A stretch of DNA of 64,000 bases from Gammaproteobacteria bacterium UBA2679 (lineage in GTDB: Bacteria; Pseudomonadota; Gammaproteobacteria; Pseudomonadales; Oleiphilaceae). Positions 43,831-52,728 of this stretch are shown in pieces; positions within the stretch are counted from its first letter, which is position 1; the number at the start of each line of letters is the position of its first letter. Location of the stretch: the NCBI GenBank assembly GCA_002354735.1, contig DEMD01000014.1, positions 1 through 64,000 on the forward strand, read 5' to 3'. A model generated the notes under the pieces. It saw nothing but the letters and a program-made list of their open reading frames with translations. It was not told the DNA's origin and searched no databases. A program made the translations under genes and the position numbers.

Positions 43831-45009
43831 ATGTTGCTAGGCTTTTTCGATATCCTGCGCCAGCACAAGGTGCCTGTAAGTGTGCGTGAGTTTCTTGATC
43901 TCATGAACGCCTTGCAGCACCGGCTGGCCTTCGCCGACATGAATGACTTCTACTTCCTCACCAGGACCATACTGGTAAAGGACGAGAAGCATTTTGACAA
44001 GTTCGACAAGGCTTTCGGTCATTTCTTCGAGGGCATCGAGAGCATCGATCTCGCGCTCGAAGCGCTAATACCGGAAGACTGGTTAAGGGCTGAGTTCGAG
44101 CGGCAACTCTCCGAAGAAGACAAGGCCAAGATCGAGTCTCTCGGTGGCCTGGAAGAGCTTATCAAAGCCTTCAAGGAGCGTCTGGAAAAGCAGAAGGAGC
44201 GTCATCAGGGCGGTAACAAGATGATAGGCACCGGTGGTACCTCGCCATTTGGCGCCAATGGTTATAATCCTGAAGGTTTCCGTATAGGGCAGGAGAAAAG
44301 CAGGCATAATCGCGCGGTCAAGGTGTGGGACAAGCGCGAGTTCAGGGATCTCGATGACTCGATAACCCTCGGCATACGCAATATCAAGGTCGCTCTACGT
44401 CGCTTGCGGAAGTTCGCGAGGCAGGGTGCCGCCGATGAACTGGATCTGCCTGACACCATCTCGAGCACGGCTCGCAATGCGGGATATCTCGATATCAAGA
44501 TGGTTCCTGAGCGGCATAATACCGTCAAGGTTCTGCTGTTCTTCGATATCGGCGGTTCAATGGATCCGCATATCCGTGTGTGCGAAGAGCTGTTCTCGGC
44601 AACACGCACCGAGTTCAAGCACATGGAGAACTTCTATTTCCACAACTTCATCTATGAGGTGGTATGGAAGAATAATGTGCGTCGCACCACGGAAACGACA
44701 TCGATGTGGGATGTCATTAACACCTATGGTGCTGATTACAAAGTTATTTTTGTTGGTGATGCCAGTATGGCACCCTACGAGATATCGCATCCTGGTGGCA
44801 GTATCGAGCACTGGAACGAGGAGGCTGGCGCTGTCTGGATGCAGAGAATCAGGGAAAAGTTCAACAAGGTCATCTGGCTCAACCCGCTACCCGAGGCTTA
44901 TTGGGGGCAGGGTGGGTCGCTTGGCATGACCAGGCAGCTGCTGGACGACAAGATGTACCCACTCACCATCGAAGGGCTCGAAGCTGGTATGAAATATCTG
45001 AGTCAGTAG
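43831..45009 (+). CDS. CoxE-like VWA-domain protein, MoxR partner
   Basis: 392 residues, no signal peptide, so cytoplasmic. It starts with a helical region (F-F-D-I-L-R-Q-H-K-V-P-V-S-V-R-E), then a charged linker and a C-terminal VWA domain (about 225-390). The MIDAS motif is D-I-G-G-S-M instead of D-x-S-x-S, which I recall as usual for this branch. The motif E-F-K-H-M-E-N-F-Y-F-H-N-F-I-Y is also typical. It forms an ATPase-VWA pair with MoxR. The gap to the next gene (121 bases to the likely start) is short enough for read-through into the TPR/ExbBD cluster. Confidence 0.88.
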   Translation: MLLGFFDILRQHKVPVSVREFLDLMNALQHRLAFADMNDFYFLTRTILVKDEKHFDKFDKAFGHFFEGIESIDLALEALIPEDWLRAEFERQLSEEDKAKIESLGGLEELIKAFKERLEKQKERHQGGNKMIGTGGTSPFGANGYNPEGFRIGQEKSRHNRAVKVWDKREFRDLDDSITLGIRNIKVALRRLRKFARQGAADELDLPDTISSTARNAGYLDIKMVPERHNTVKVLLFFDIGGSMDPHIRVCEELFSATRTEFKHMENFYFHNFIYEVVWKNNVRRTTETTSMWDVINTYGADYKVIFVGDASMAPYEISHPGGSIEHWNEEAGAVWMQRIREKFNKVIWLNPLPEAYWGQGGSLGMTRQLLDDKMYPLTIEGLEAGMKYLSQ

Positions 45010-45130
45010 GCCGGAAGGGCCCGCTGGCCCAGTCTCCTGTAGATTTGGTGTTCGTCACACCCATTCCCACTGATGAGTGATAGACTCCCTCCACAAAATT
45101 GCTGTTGCTGCAGAGAATAAGGATTGTATC

Positions 45131-45703
45131 TTGAGAGTGGCTAAAGATTGGCTGAGTGCCCTGAATGCCATGAATGGCAGGTTGCGAATAGCATCTGCCG
45201 TGCTGGCATTGTTCTTCTGCTTCTGGAGTGCCACGAGTACTGCCGAGGTGCCGACTGCTGAGCTGGCGAAGAAAACCGAGCAGCTCAAGCAGGATATAGT
45301 CAACCTCAACCGTGAACTGATGAAGCTGGAAGAGGATGTGCTCTATCCGCTGGACACGCAGGTTGTGATCTTTCTCGGGGTCGATGAAAACGCGCCGTTC
45401 ACGCTCGAATCGGTCGAGCTGCTGATCGACAAGAAGTTTGCCACCAGTTACCTGTATTCAGACCGCGAGATCCAGGCGCTCAAGCGGGGCGGTGTGCAGC
45501 GTCTTCACGTCGGTAACCTTACCACCGGCGGCCATAACATTCAGGCTGTGTTCAACGGTCGGGGCGCTGACAACAAGTTCTTTCGCTCCACTGCGAAAGC
45601 CAGTTTCAGCAAGCAGGCTGGCGCAAAATATCTTGAGCTACGTGTAGAGCCAAGACCGGGGCAACCCATGCAACCGACTTTCCGTATTCAAGAACTTCGC
45701 TGA
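45131..45703 (+). CDS. Periplasmic coiled-coil protein heading the AgmX/ExbBD cluster
   Basis: About 190 residues with TTG 45131 as the likely start (AAGG eight bases upstream); GTG 45077 and GTG 45137 are alternatives. A signal peptide ends near T-S-T-A-E. A short coiled coil (about 40-65; L-K-Q-D-I-V-N-L-N-R-E-L) leads to a beta-rich domain of about 120 residues with the pattern L-Y-P-L-D-T-Q-V-V-I-F-L-G-V. I recognise no named family. It ends 10 bases before the next gene of the cluster, so it belongs to the same operon and probably to the same periplasmic complex. Confidence 0.75.
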   Translation: MRVAKDWLSALNAMNGRLRIASAVLALFFCFWSATSTAEVPTAELAKKTEQLKQDIVNLNRELMKLEEDVLYPLDTQVVIFLGVDENAPFTLESVELLIDKKFATSYLYSDREIQALKRGGVQRLHVGNLTTGGHNIQAVFNGRGADNKFFRSTAKASFSKQAGAKYLELRVEPRPGQPMQPTFRIQELR

Positions 45704-45713
45704 GCTGCCTGAT

Positions 45714-47561
45714 TTGACTATTCGATTCACTGCCGTCAACTACAGGATTCATCCTGCGGTCAGGCGAACACTCGATACGCTGCTGAGTCCCTGTCGTCGA
45801 CGCTACTTCGCAGCGCCGATGGCTTCAGTCGTGCTGATCCTGGGCATCGCCCTTGCGAGTCCCGCCTTTGCGGATTCTGGCAGTGATGTCATAGGCGATG
45901 AGGCAGAGGCCAAGGCTACCGCGCGCGATCGCCTGCTCTACAGGGAGGCACTGTTCCGTCACTACACCAATGATGATCTTGGCACGCTAACCTTGCTGGA
46001 AAATCGTCATATGGGCTCCAATCATATTGCGAATCGTTTCCACAACCTCAACCATATTCTCGCCATCGAGGCTGGTTCCCGCTACGGCATGTTCCAGGCC
46101 AATACTGAAATTGCAGAGCATCTTGCCTTTACCGTTCGGGAAAAAGATGTGCTGCAGCGGGCGAAGCTCTACGAGGGTCGCGTGGCCTATGAGGCGGGGC
46201 AATATACGGATGCGCTCAAGAAGCTCAGCGAGTCGCTCGACTCCCTCGATCGTGTAGGGCTCGACGAGGCCTATTATTTGATGGCGCGGTGCTATATTCA
46301 TCAGAAGCGTCCGGCTGACGCTGGTCGAGCCCTCGGCAAAGTCACTGAAGGTACGTTCTGGGCGGCTTACGGTTACTACAATCTCGCCGTGTACTACGGT
46401 GAAAATGACCCTGACGTCAATCGCGCGCTCATATCCTTTCGCGTGGCCGCGGCCATGACGCCGAATACGGAAGAAGGGCTCGAGCTCAAGGACCGAATTT
46501 ATCTGTCCGCCGGACATCTGGCACTCTTGTCGGATGAGTACGACAAGGCGCTGGGCTTTCTGCAGAACGTGCGAGCTGATGGCGCCAGCGCAGCCGCTGG
46601 CATCTACGATTACGGCCTCGCATTTGCCGGGCTGAAGCGATACCGGGTGGCCATCCAGGCCTGGCATCGTGCGAAGAAATTTGCGCTTGTCGTCCCGGGA
46701 GTGGCTGAAGCCTTTCAGGCAATCGCTTATGGGTATGAGCAGGAAGGCCTCAGGGCTACCTCCATTGATGCCTATCTCGAAGCCGTTTCGGTTTACGACA
46801 AGGAAATGCGTCATACGGCTGAGATCAGGAAATCCCTGCTGGCGGACGGCATGCTGGCCGTACTGGACAAGGCAAGGCGGCAGCATAACGAGGCCGCGTG
46901 GTTCCTTGCCACAGACCTTGTCACCAATACACCCACAGTGGCCTTCGTGAATTTCCTGATGTCAGACGACGAATTTTATGCGCTGGCCAAAACACTGCTG
47001 CAGCTCGATGGCATGCGCAAGTTTTCCCGATCTGCGCTCGACCGTCTTGATATCTATGAGCAGGCGCTGGCTAAAAAGGCCTCGGATGTGAAGAAAGCGC
47101 GCAGTGACCGAAAGGCCCTGTTGAACACAAGTAATCTCAACGAGGTGATCGCTCGCCGGAATGAACTTGCGCCAGATCTGAAGACCGGCTCGATCAGCCT
47201 TGTCGCCGAGCTCGAGTATGTCGACAGAATACTGGTGCAGGCCAGGCAGGAATTTGTCTCGTTGCGCAAACAGATGGCTGCAGCCGAGTCTGGTTTTTCA
47301 GATCTCAATGACCGTATCGCGACATTACGTGATCGCTATTCAGCAGCTCTGGAACGCAGTGATGCAGTCATCGCCGAGTATGAAGGTCTGCTTGCGAAGA
47401 GGGGCGATGAGCTTCTGCAGCGGCACTATGACAACATCGAAGACTTTTATCTGCGCAGTCAACTCTCGTTGGTCAACCTGTACGACGATCTCGCGATAGA
47501 CGAGCTCGAGAAAATGCAGGCTGACAAGATGCGATCAGAGAGAGAGGCTGGAGCGAAATGA
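45714..47561 (+). CDS. Large periplasmic TPR-like helical-repeat protein
   Basis: About 615 residues from TTG 45714. A hydrophobic segment at about 36-54 ending S-P-A-F-A is a signal peptide or anchor with a long basic n-region. The middle (about 90-370) is helical repeats with TPR-like spacing (A-K-L-Y-E-G-R-V-A-Y-E-A-G-Q-Y; A-Y-G-Y-Y-N-L-A-V-Y-Y). The C-terminal third (about 430-600) is long coiled coil. No enzyme motif. It overlaps the next gene by 4 bases (ATGA). It may be a structural part of the envelope-spanning complex, comparable in type to the TPR proteins of Glt/Nfs machines. Confidence 0.75.
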   Translation: MTIRFTAVNYRIHPAVRRTLDTLLSPCRRRYFAAPMASVVLILGIALASPAFADSGSDVIGDEAEAKATARDRLLYREALFRHYTNDDLGTLTLLENRHMGSNHIANRFHNLNHILAIEAGSRYGMFQANTEIAEHLAFTVREKDVLQRAKLYEGRVAYEAGQYTDALKKLSESLDSLDRVGLDEAYYLMARCYIHQKRPADAGRALGKVTEGTFWAAYGYYNLAVYYGENDPDVNRALISFRVAAAMTPNTEEGLELKDRIYLSAGHLALLSDEYDKALGFLQNVRADGASAAAGIYDYGLAFAGLKRYRVAIQAWHRAKKFALVVPGVAEAFQAIAYGYEQEGLRATSIDAYLEAVSVYDKEMRHTAEIRKSLLADGMLAVLDKARRQHNEAAWFLATDLVTNTPTVAFVNFLMSDDEFYALAKTLLQLDGMRKFSRSALDRLDIYEQALAKKASDVKKARSDRKALLNTSNLNEVIARRNELAPDLKTGSISLVAELEYVDRILVQARQEFVSLRKQMAAAESGFSDLNDRIATLRDRYSAALERSDAVIAEYEGLLAKRGDELLQRHYDNIEDFYLRSQLSLVNLYDDLAIDELEKMQADKMRSEREAGAK

Positions 47562-50434
47562 TGCGGAAGCTGATCATTCCCTTCACAACCGCGTGTTTGC
47601 TTGCACCGCTTCCCAGTGCCGTAATGGCGGAAACCCGTAGTGCATTCGTCGTTATAGACAAAGTTGATAACAACAAGACTATTGGCGAGCTCAAGCCGGC
47701 CTATGTCGACTTCGCGTTCAGAGAAGCGCCGCGCGTCTCGATTGACGAAGTTATCGATCGGTATATACAGCTGATCAACCGGGCGGATGATCCACGTATC
47801 CAGGCTCTTGCACTGCTGCGTATGGAGAGTCTCGAGGATCGCTACGGCAACCTGCGTCCGGATGGCTTCTTCACCGACGCACTCTGGGATACAGCGATAG
47901 AAGTGTATCGGAAGGTCATAGCGCTGCCGCCGGCTACGGCTAGCCAGCGGGAGCCATTCAGTCGAGATCTGCTGCAATATCAGCTCGCGAAAGCGCTTGA
48001 TATGCGTGGCCGACAGCAGGAGAGCCTGGTCGCTCTGCAAACGCTGCTTGAGCGATTCCCGTCGTCCAAGTTTTCGACCGAAGCGCAATTCAGAATTGCT
48101 GAGGCGCAGTACACCAAAGGTCAATATGAACTGGCCGAGCGCAGCTATCGCGAGGTCACAGAGAGTGGTAATGCTGCCCTGATTCCGAAGGCGCAGTACA
48201 TGCTTGCCTGGTCGATGTACAAAAGCGACCGCAACCAGGCTGCCATCGACCAGTTTCTCAACGTACTGGTCGACATCCAGTCAAACAAGTATCCGGACGA
48301 ATCCAATAACCAGGCCGTGGAAGACGACGTGGCGCGTATCATCAGCGTCATCGCGACGCAGAATGGTGGCGAGAGCTTCCTTAACGCGTCTATGGCGAGA
48401 CAGGGCAGCACTGCGCTGGCGCCCGTGCTCTACAAGGGATTGTTTACCTATCAGCTTGGCCAGGAGCGCTTTCAGGATGCAGCAGATGTCGCTGAGGGTT
48501 ATATCCAGAGGTTTGCACAAACTGCGGAGCGACCTGAATTTCATGAGCTGAAACTGCAGGCCTTTGAAGCCGGTAAGCTACCTCAGCTGGTCTGGCAGGA
48601 GCGTGAACGCTACGTCGACGAGCTCGGACAGTACTCGGATTACTGGAAACAGCTTAGCCCTGAACAGCAGAACGAATTGCGTCCACGCTTGTTTGGATTA
48701 CGCGATGAGCTTGGTCGCAGAGCCTACGCGCTCGCGCAGGCCGAAGCCAAGGCCGGTGCTATGGCAGGTAGCCAGACCTGGTTTGACTCAGCCGCAAAGC
48801 ATTTTACAGCCATGCTGCAGCTCAGTCCGGAAGATCCACGCAATGCGGAAATCAGCTTCCTGCTGGGCGATACATGGCTGCAGCTGGGCGCATTGGCCAA
48901 AGCGGTCGAGGCCTATGATCGGGCAGGTTACGCCTATGCCATAACGCCAGCTTCCGCCGATGCGGCTTACGCGGGCATCACCACCCGCACCCGTATGCTG
49001 GAACAGTCGCAGACTGCTGAATCCGAAGACCAGGCAGCGCTCATACAGGATCGGATCAACGCGGCCATTCGCTTCGGCGATACCTATTCTCAGGACAAGC
49101 GGTCCGGCAAGGTCGTGCTGCTGGCAGCGAACGATCTGTACCAGGCGAAGCGATATGATGCGGCGCTGGCTCAGGCCAATCGCGTAGTTGAACTCACCAA
49201 AGAGGCTTCGCATCAACTCGATGCCTATGAAATTGCTGCCAGTAGTGCCTTTGAGCTCGGCGACTTTGCCCAGGCTGAACGAGGTTTCGATGCTGCCATT
49301 ATCCTGATCGATGATCGACGCAACAAGCTGAGCGATGCAGAAAGGGCGCGGCGTGACGATTTCATGACATCCTATGTTGCCAGTATCTACAAGCAGGGCG
49401 AAGCGTGGGAAGAGAAGGGCGACATGAACGGTGCACTGCAGGAATATATGCGTGTTGTCGCCGTGGCGCCAAGCTCACCGCTTGCTGAAACTGCCCGCTA
49501 CGATGCAGCCATGCGCGCGCTCGATATCAAGGACTGGGAACTCGCGATCGACCTCATGAAGGTCTATCGCAAGAAGCATCCAGCGACCGAGCTCGCGCAA
49601 GGTATTCCGGCCAAGCTCGCCTTTGCCTACGACGCGCTCGATAAACCAGCCCAGGCCGGTGACGCGCTGGCTGAGTCCCTGAAACAACAGCAACCCGCGG
49701 ACGAGCGGCGCGAAACCCTCTTGCAAGTCGCTGGCTTCTATAGGGAAGCGGGCAAGACAGCCGATCTTGCCAAGACCCTGCAGGTATACGCGCGGGAATA
49801 TCCACGACCCTTCGAGGCGGGCGTGGACGTGCGCTACGAGCTCTTTGCCCTGGCGACCTCGGCTGGCAGTCCATCGAGCCTGAAAAAGCAGGCCTCAACG
49901 CTCCGTGATGAGCTGATCAGCTTCGAGCGAGCAGGTGGTTCCAGCCGGACAGGTCAGACCCGAGCGTTGGCAGCCGAGGCGGCCTGGTCGCGCACCGAAG
50001 AAAGCAGAGACCGTTTCGAGGCTGTTGCCCTGAACCTACCGCTCAATGCCTCGCTGGAGAAGAAGACGACCGCACTGCGAGCCTTGGTCGCCGACATAGA
50101 GCAGAGTCAGAGTTACGCCATTGCTCGATATACGACTGCTGCGAATCATACGCTGGGCGCTGCCTATCTGACTCTGAGCAAGGATATACTCGACAGCGAG
50201 CGCCCCGAGGGCCTCAATGCGCTTGAAAGCGAGCAGTACGCCATACTGCTCGAGGACCAGGCTTATCCATTCGAGGAAAAAGCTATCGGTATCCTGGAAG
50301 GTAATGTCTCGGTCATGCAACAAGGTATCTATGACGATTATGTGCAGCAAAGTATCGATTCTCTGAGTCAGTTGCTGCCGGTGCGTTACAACAAGAAGGA
50401 GACATCGATTAATGTTGCGCCGTCGATTCGCTAG
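47558..50434 (+). CDS. Very large periplasmic TPR protein (GltD/AgmU-like in type)
   Basis: 958 residues. A signal peptide (M-M-R-K-L-I-I-P-F-T-T-A) ends A-V-M-A at about residue 24. The rest is nearly continuous TPR-type helical repeats: for example, F-S-T-E-A-Q-F-R-I-A-E-A-Q-Y-T-K-G-Q-Y-E-L-A at about 170-190, and further copies near 440, 560 and 640. The end is less repetitive. It overlaps the previous gene (ATGA) and the next one by 23 bases. By size, location and repeat content it resembles AgmU/GltD of the Myxococcus gliding machine; this is a similarity of type, not a proven orthology. Confidence 0.8.
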   Translation: MMRKLIIPFTTACLLAPLPSAVMAETRSAFVVIDKVDNNKTIGELKPAYVDFAFREAPRVSIDEVIDRYIQLINRADDPRIQALALLRMESLEDRYGNLRPDGFFTDALWDTAIEVYRKVIALPPATASQREPFSRDLLQYQLAKALDMRGRQQESLVALQTLLERFPSSKFSTEAQFRIAEAQYTKGQYELAERSYREVTESGNAALIPKAQYMLAWSMYKSDRNQAAIDQFLNVLVDIQSNKYPDESNNQAVEDDVARIISVIATQNGGESFLNASMARQGSTALAPVLYKGLFTYQLGQERFQDAADVAEGYIQRFAQTAERPEFHELKLQAFEAGKLPQLVWQERERYVDELGQYSDYWKQLSPEQQNELRPRLFGLRDELGRRAYALAQAEAKAGAMAGSQTWFDSAAKHFTAMLQLSPEDPRNAEISFLLGDTWLQLGALAKAVEAYDRAGYAYAITPASADAAYAGITTRTRMLEQSQTAESEDQAALIQDRINAAIRFGDTYSQDKRSGKVVLLAANDLYQAKRYDAALAQANRVVELTKEASHQLDAYEIAASSAFELGDFAQAERGFDAAIILIDDRRNKLSDAERARRDDFMTSYVASIYKQGEAWEEKGDMNGALQEYMRVVAVAPSSPLAETARYDAAMRALDIKDWELAIDLMKVYRKKHPATELAQGIPAKLAFAYDALDKPAQAGDALAESLKQQQPADERRETLLQVAGFYREAGKTADLAKTLQVYAREYPRPFEAGVDVRYELFALATSAGSPSSLKKQASTLRDELISFERAGGSSRTGQTRALAAEAAWSRTEESRDRFEAVALNLPLNASLEKKTTALRALVADIEQSQSYAIARYTTAANHTLGAAYLTLSKDILDSERPEGLNALESEQYAILLEDQAYPFEEKAIGILEGNVSVMQQGIYDDYVQQSIDSLSQLLPVRYNKKETSINVAPSIR

Positions 50435-51107
50435 GCCTTTCAGCCTGGGCGTTCAACTTGCAGTCTGCTCTCTGCTGCTGGCGTTCCTGAGCGGATGCGC
50501 CCAGCAGATCAGGCCGGTGCTCGCGCCAACCAACAGCGCCGATCAGCCGCTCGAGCCCTACGAGCCATTCAACCTCGGTGAAAAGGGTGAATATGAACAG
50601 AAGCTGGCGGCTATGAATCTTGAGGCTGCACAGCTGCAATATGCGGCCGCCCTCGAGCTCATGGAGGCCGGTGACCTCGAAGGTGCGCAAAGCCAGTTAA
50701 TCGCACTGACCCGTGAGGTGCCGGAGCTCAGCGAGCCCTACGTCACGCTGGGCCTGCTGGCCGAGCAGAGCGAGGACAGCGAGAGTGCCGAGCAGCAGGC
50801 TCAGCAATGGTACGAACGGGCTCTACGCGCCAATCGTCGTGAAGATCGGGCACACCACCAGCTTGCCGTGCTCGCCCGCAAGCGGGGAGACTTCAAGACG
50901 GCGGAGCGTCATTATCAGGCCGCTCTCGAGATAGAACCGGAGCAACCGCTTTATCATCGCAATATCGGTATTCTCTACGATATCTATCTTGGCAAGCCTG
51001 CCGTTGCGCTGGATCAGTATAAAACGTATCTGGAGCTGGTCGGCGAGGATGAGCAGGTCAGCCTGTGGATTGTCGACCTGAAAAACAGGCTGGGGACTGA
51101 CTCATGA
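50412..51107 (+). CDS. Outer-membrane TPR lipoprotein (GltE-like in type)
   Basis: 231 residues. A basic n-region and a hydrophobic core end in a lipobox L-S-G-C with Cys29; Ala at +2 predicts outer-membrane sorting. After a Pro-rich spacer, TPR repeats run from about 75 to 215 (D-R-A-H-H-Q-L-A-V-L-A-R-K-R-G-D; Q-P-L-Y-H-R-N-I-G-I-L-Y-D). AAGGAG at 50396-50401 supports the ATG. It overlaps its neighbours on both sides. An outer-membrane TPR lipoprotein is also a core part of the Glt complex (GltE/AglT). Confidence 0.85.
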   Translation: MLRRRFARPFSLGVQLAVCSLLLAFLSGCAQQIRPVLAPTNSADQPLEPYEPFNLGEKGEYEQKLAAMNLEAAQLQYAAALELMEAGDLEGAQSQLIALTREVPELSEPYVTLGLLAEQSEDSESAEQQAQQWYERALRANRREDRAHHQLAVLARKRGDFKTAERHYQAALEIEPEQPLYHRNIGILYDIYLGKPAVALDQYKTYLELVGEDEQVSLWIVDLKNRLGTDS

Positions 51108-51412
51108 CGAGCCTCCTTCGCAATCTGTGCGCTGGCGCCATGCGCTTCGTGATGGCGTCGCTGTGCACATTGGCAATTGTGGCGCAAGCTGCAGAGCGCA
51201 CGGAAATGGAAGGCGCAACAATCCGTGGCGATCAGGAACAGCCTCAGGTATTGTTCCTGCTGCCGTGGCAGCCGCCACCTAGCCCGGATATCTCGGTTCC
51301 GCCACCACGAACCGATCTGGACGATGTCTTGAAGCCGCTCGAGCGGCAACGGTTCAGGGAAGAACTGTATTTCCGCAAGAATCTGGAGCTCGGAGAGCTG
51401 AAAGAAGACTGA
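51104..51412 (+). CDS. Small periplasmic protein of the cluster
   Basis: 102 residues. The signal peptide ends near V-A-Q-A-A at about residue 30. The short mature part has a Pro-rich centre with Q-V-L-F-L-L-P-W-Q-P-P-P and a charged helical C-terminus (P-L-E-R-Q-R-F-R-E-E). It is translationally coupled to the lipoprotein gene (ATGA). No family recognised. The position between the lipoprotein and the motor genes suggests a linker between outer-membrane and inner-membrane parts. Confidence 0.75.
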   Translation: MTSLLRNLCAGAMRFVMASLCTLAIVAQAAERTEMEGATIRGDQEQPQVLFLLPWQPPPSPDISVPPPRTDLDDVLKPLERQRFREELYFRKNLELGELKED

Positions 51413-51520
51413 CAGCGCGCTGGATCTAACCCAATTGACAACTACGGCCTGGCCCATTTCGGGATGCAGGCATCATGGAACGTAATTGAGCAGAAATTGC
51501 TCTGAGCAGGAGAGAACTAA

Positions 51521-52162
51521 ATGTTGGAGACCATAATCCGCTTTTTTCAGGAAGGTGGGGTTTTCATGTACCCGATCGCACTGGTACTTGCCATCGGTCT
51601 GGCCATTGCCGTCGAGCGTTATTTCTATCTCTCGAAAGCCAAGCGGGCGAATCGCCACGATTTTGACCGTTTACTCCCCTTGGTGGGCAAGCGTGATTAC
51701 CGCAGTGCGCTGGAACAGGCGAACAATTCAGGCACGGCGATGGCGAATATGCTGGCTGCCGGCCTCTCCCGGCTGCTCAACAGACAGCCTCGCGACGAGA
51801 TAGAAACTGCCATGGAAGAGGGGCTGATGGAGGCGCTGCCAAGACTTGAAAAGCGTACGCCATACCTGGCGACGCTCGCCAACGTCTCGACTCTGCTCGG
51901 CCTGCTCGGTACCATCATCGGCCTCATTGCAGCCTTCACGGCGGTCGCCAATGCCGACCCGGCAGAGAAAGCGAACCTGCTGTCACAAAGTATATCGGTC
52001 GCCATGAACACCACGGCCTTCGGTCTCATGGCCGCCATTCCGTTGTTGCTGATGAACGCTGTGCTTCAGACACGAACCAACGAGATCATCGACAGTTTCG
52101 AAATGGCCGGCATCAAGGTGATGAACGTCATTAGTGGGCATGAAGCGAACAACAAGTCCTGA
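51521..52162 (+). CDS. TolQ/ExbB/MotA-family proton channel subunit
   Basis: 213 residues with three TM helices (about 15-33, 118-142, 155-180). TM2 carries L-L-G-L-L-G-T-I-I-G-L and TM3 M-N-T-T-A-F-G-L-M-A-A-I-P, the family's pore-lining motifs with the conserved Thr. AGGAGAG lies before the ATG. In a family of pentameric stators that pass protons to drive a partner across the envelope. It starts a run of four genes with 2-base to overlapping spacing: channel, ExbD-1, ExbD-2, TonB-like. A 108-base gap precedes it, where a second promoter could lie. Confidence 0.93.
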   Translation: MLETIIRFFQEGGVFMYPIALVLAIGLAIAVERYFYLSKAKRANRHDFDRLLPLVGKRDYRSALEQANNSGTAMANMLAAGLSRLLNRQPRDEIETAMEEGLMEALPRLEKRTPYLATLANVSTLLGLLGTIIGLIAAFTAVANADPAEKANLLSQSISVAMNTTAFGLMAAIPLLLMNAVLQTRTNEIIDSFEMAGIKVMNVISGHEANNKS

Positions 52163-52164
52163 TC

Positions 52165-52728
52165 ATGATGAGACGCAAACACCGCCGTTTACAGCAGGAA
52201 GCTGACCTCGATATCACGGCGTTCATGAACCTGATGATCGTGCTGGTTCCCGTCCTGCTCATCAACATGGTATTCGCCTCGAACGGCGTGCTCGATCTGA
52301 ATTTTCCGCTAGGCTCAAGCGCGGACAAAGCGCTTGATGAAAAGCTGCAGCTACAGGTCATGATCTATCCTCAGCAACTCATCGTCAGCGACGACAGGGG
52401 CGGTGTCATTGCCACGATCCCGGCCACTGAACGTCGCACTGAAACCGCGCAGATTTCTTACGATTTTGAGAAACTGACCCAGGTCATGCAGCAGATCAAG
52501 GCCAGGCTGCCAGAGAAGCGTGACATCGTACTGATGGCACGTCCCCAGACTGACTATCAGACGCTCATTTCGGTTATGGACCGTGTGCGTGCCTATCCGG
52601 CCCTGGTTGCAGGCAGCCTGGTTCAGGCCGAGCTGTTTCCCAATATTTCAATTGCTGATGCGCCAGAGGCCAATGCCGGAAGCACCCGTGGGGCTGAACC
52701 GGTCACCGAGGGGAGTGGGCCACCATGA
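52165..52728 (+). CDS. ExbD/TolR-like protein 1, proton-site Asp replaced by Asn
   Basis: 187 residues. One TM helix (about 18-38) follows a basic cytoplasmic start; a periplasmic ExbD domain occupies about 50-160 and a disordered tail the rest. In ExbD, TolR and MotB the TM carries an essential Asp; here the aligned position in I-T-A-F-M-N-L-M-I-V-L is Asn22 (codon AAC at 52228-52230). D14 and D16 lie just before the membrane but not at the usual place. So this subunit may not carry protons itself. It starts two bases after the channel gene and overlaps the next by 4 bases. Confidence 0.9.
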   Translation: MMRRKHRRLQQEADLDITAFMNLMIVLVPVLLINMVFASNGVLDLNFPLGSSADKALDEKLQLQVMIYPQQLIVSDDRGGVIATIPATERRTETAQISYDFEKLTQVMQQIKARLPEKRDIVLMARPQTDYQTLISVMDRVRAYPALVAGSLVQAELFPNISIADAPEANAGSTRGAEPVTEGSGPP

